DNA from: Pseudoalteromonas sp. A25
GTDB taxonomy: Bacteria; Pseudomonadota; Gammaproteobacteria; Enterobacterales; Alteromonadaceae
NCBI RefSeq assembly: GCF_009176705.1
Contig: NZ_AP021847.1
Location: 1-64,000, forward strand
Direction: 5' to 3'
DNA: 64,000 nucleotides
Positions 63,143-64,000 of this stretch are shown one piece after another. Each line of letters begins with the position of its first letter. Position 1 is the stretch's first letter. The translations under genes were made by a program, and so were the position numbers. Below the pieces are notes generated by a model that was given only the letters and a program-made list of their open reading frames with translations, had not been told where the DNA came from and made no database searches.

Positions 63143-64000
63143 ATGCAATACAAACATTTTCTTATCCCACTTACTCTTATAACATTCAATTCCTTCGCTC
63201 AAGTAGAATATAAACTAACAATAGATCAAGGCGAACATCACTTAGGTAACGTGACTGTTGAGTTTCCAAAGTCAGCTCAAGCTCACCTTGATATCAAATT
63301 ACCAGATTGGCGCACCGGGCGCTATGAAGTATTAGATCTTGCCAATGGTATTCGCTATTTCAATGCAACAGATCAAAAAGGCGACACTCTTAATTGGCGC
63401 AAAATAGACAAAAGTACATGGCGTGTTCATTTAGACTCCCCAACACAGGTTAAAGTGAGTTACCAGGTGTACGCCAACGAACTAGGAAAACGCGCTAGAC
63501 ATATCGACGACACCCACGCATTTGTTGATGCTTCTGGGTTCTTCATGTTTTCTGAATCATTTCGTCAAGAACCAGTGTTAGTTGATTTAGATGTTCCCAA
63601 GCCATGGCGCTCAGTATCAGGCATGGAATACGCGCATGATAAACATAGTTTCACGGCAGCTAATTATGACGTTCTAGTAGACTCACCGATTGAAACAGGT
63701 GTAAATGAGTTACATAAATTCACCGTTGATGGACGAAACTATGAATTAGTGATCTGGGGCCAGGGTAACTACAATGTCGAGCAGATGCTCGTAGACCTAA
63801 AAAAGTTAGTTAATACGGGCTCTTTGATTTGGCAAGACTATCCATATGATCGTTATGTATTCATGGTTCACGCCACCAGTGGCGCACGTGGTGCTACCGA
63901 ACATTTAAATTCTACAATTATTCAACGTCACCGAGATAGTTTTGCAAAGCGTAAAGACTATGTAGGCTTTATATCTACCGCAGCTCATGAATTTATTCAC
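63143..64000 (+). CDS. M61 family peptidase (glycyl aminopeptidase-like), 3' end outside window
   Basis: The frame is open for 286 codons from ATG 63143 to the window edge. It has a signal peptide (HFLIPLTLITFNSFAQ), a beta-rich N-terminal domain typical of M61 (ITIDQ-type start EYKLTIDQGEHHLGNVTVEF, LDIKLPDWRTGRYEVLD), and the zinc metalloprotease motif AAHEFIH in its last seven codons (HExxH). The second Glu ligand lies beyond the window. M61 peptidases are periplasmic or exported aminopeptidases. The Shine-Dalgarno is weak. Confidence 0.85.
   Translation, partial: MQYKHFLIPLTLITFNSFAQVEYKLTIDQGEHHLGNVTVEFPKSAQAHLDIKLPDWRTGRYEVLDLANGIRYFNATDQKGDTLNWRKIDKSTWRVHLDSPTQVKVSYQVYANELGKRARHIDDTHAFVDASGFFMFSESFRQEPVLVDLDVPKPWRSVSGMEYAHDKHSFTAANYDVLVDSPIETGVNELHKFTVDGRNYELVIWGQGNYNVEQMLVDLKKLVNTGSLIWQDYPYDRYVFMVHATSGARGATEHLNSTIIQRHRDSFAKRKDYVGFISTAAHEFIH

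Overview
The window looks like a chromosomal segment of a marine gammaproteobacterium of the Alteromonadales, probably Pseudoalteromonas-like. This is inferred from the moderately AT-rich DNA, a TonB-dependent receptor, an Ast-type arginine catabolism cluster with a DUF1338 gene, an xni-ppnN pair, an NAD-type isocitrate dehydrogenase, a sigma-E/ChrR photo-oxidative stress operon and a complete glg operon. No rRNA, tRNA or CRISPR array was recognised, and the species cannot be named from sequence alone.

Layout. 1-5.1 kb: 3' end of a TonB-dependent receptor; a leftward astC-astA-DUF1338 cluster with a divergent Lrp/AsnC regulator; a VOC gene killed by one in-frame TGA, preceded by an attC-like site and flanked by hairpin repeats. 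5.1-11 kb: leftward nhaA, an HflK/HflC-like pair, a PLP racemase and a DUF1611 protein (D-glutamate N-acetyltransferase family). 11.5-14.3 kb: Mpo1-like protein, secreted esterase with a C-terminal TPR, AraC-type regulator and VOC protein. 14.3-18.6 kb: accessory segment with an IS3-family element (25-bp inverted repeats, frameshift site, nonsense codon in orfB), a TPR gene fragment truncated at the IS edge, and a coupled two-gene operon in which both proteins carry an Rx4H HEPN-type motif (one is DUF3644). This pair is the best candidate for an undescribed defence or toxin-like system.

18.8-32.7 kb: MarR/DUF2798 divergent pair with two 15-bp palindromes, a small Cys-rich protein, then the seven-gene glycogen operon (CBM48 protein, malQ, glgB, glgX, glgP, glgC, glgA), which covers synthesis, branching, debranching and phosphorolysis and ends at a clear terminator. 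32.8-43.5 kb: EAL-HDOD signalling protein, DUF418 membrane protein, RluF-like pseudouridine synthase, Prx5-type peroxiredoxin, fatty acid desaturase, a leftward RND efflux pump with a divergent LysR regulator, and an alkyltransferase-like protein.

43.6-52.7 kb: a LON-domain protein, then ECF sigma and ChrR with a sigma-E-type promoter (TGATCC-N18-TAAATA), followed by a tightly packed run of genes typical of singlet-oxygen regulons (DUF523/DUF1722, photolyase, NTF2-like, SDR, FAD oxidoreductase, DUF1365, cyclopropane-fatty-acid synthase family, DUF2878). 52.9-64 kb: HU protein; leftward ilvIH preceded by an apparent complete transcription attenuator with a Leu/Val-rich leader peptide; isocitrate dehydrogenase; an unrecognised 563-residue protein with a DUF3192 protein; xni-ppnN; a GGDEF diguanylate cyclase; and the start of an M61 peptidase that runs off the window.
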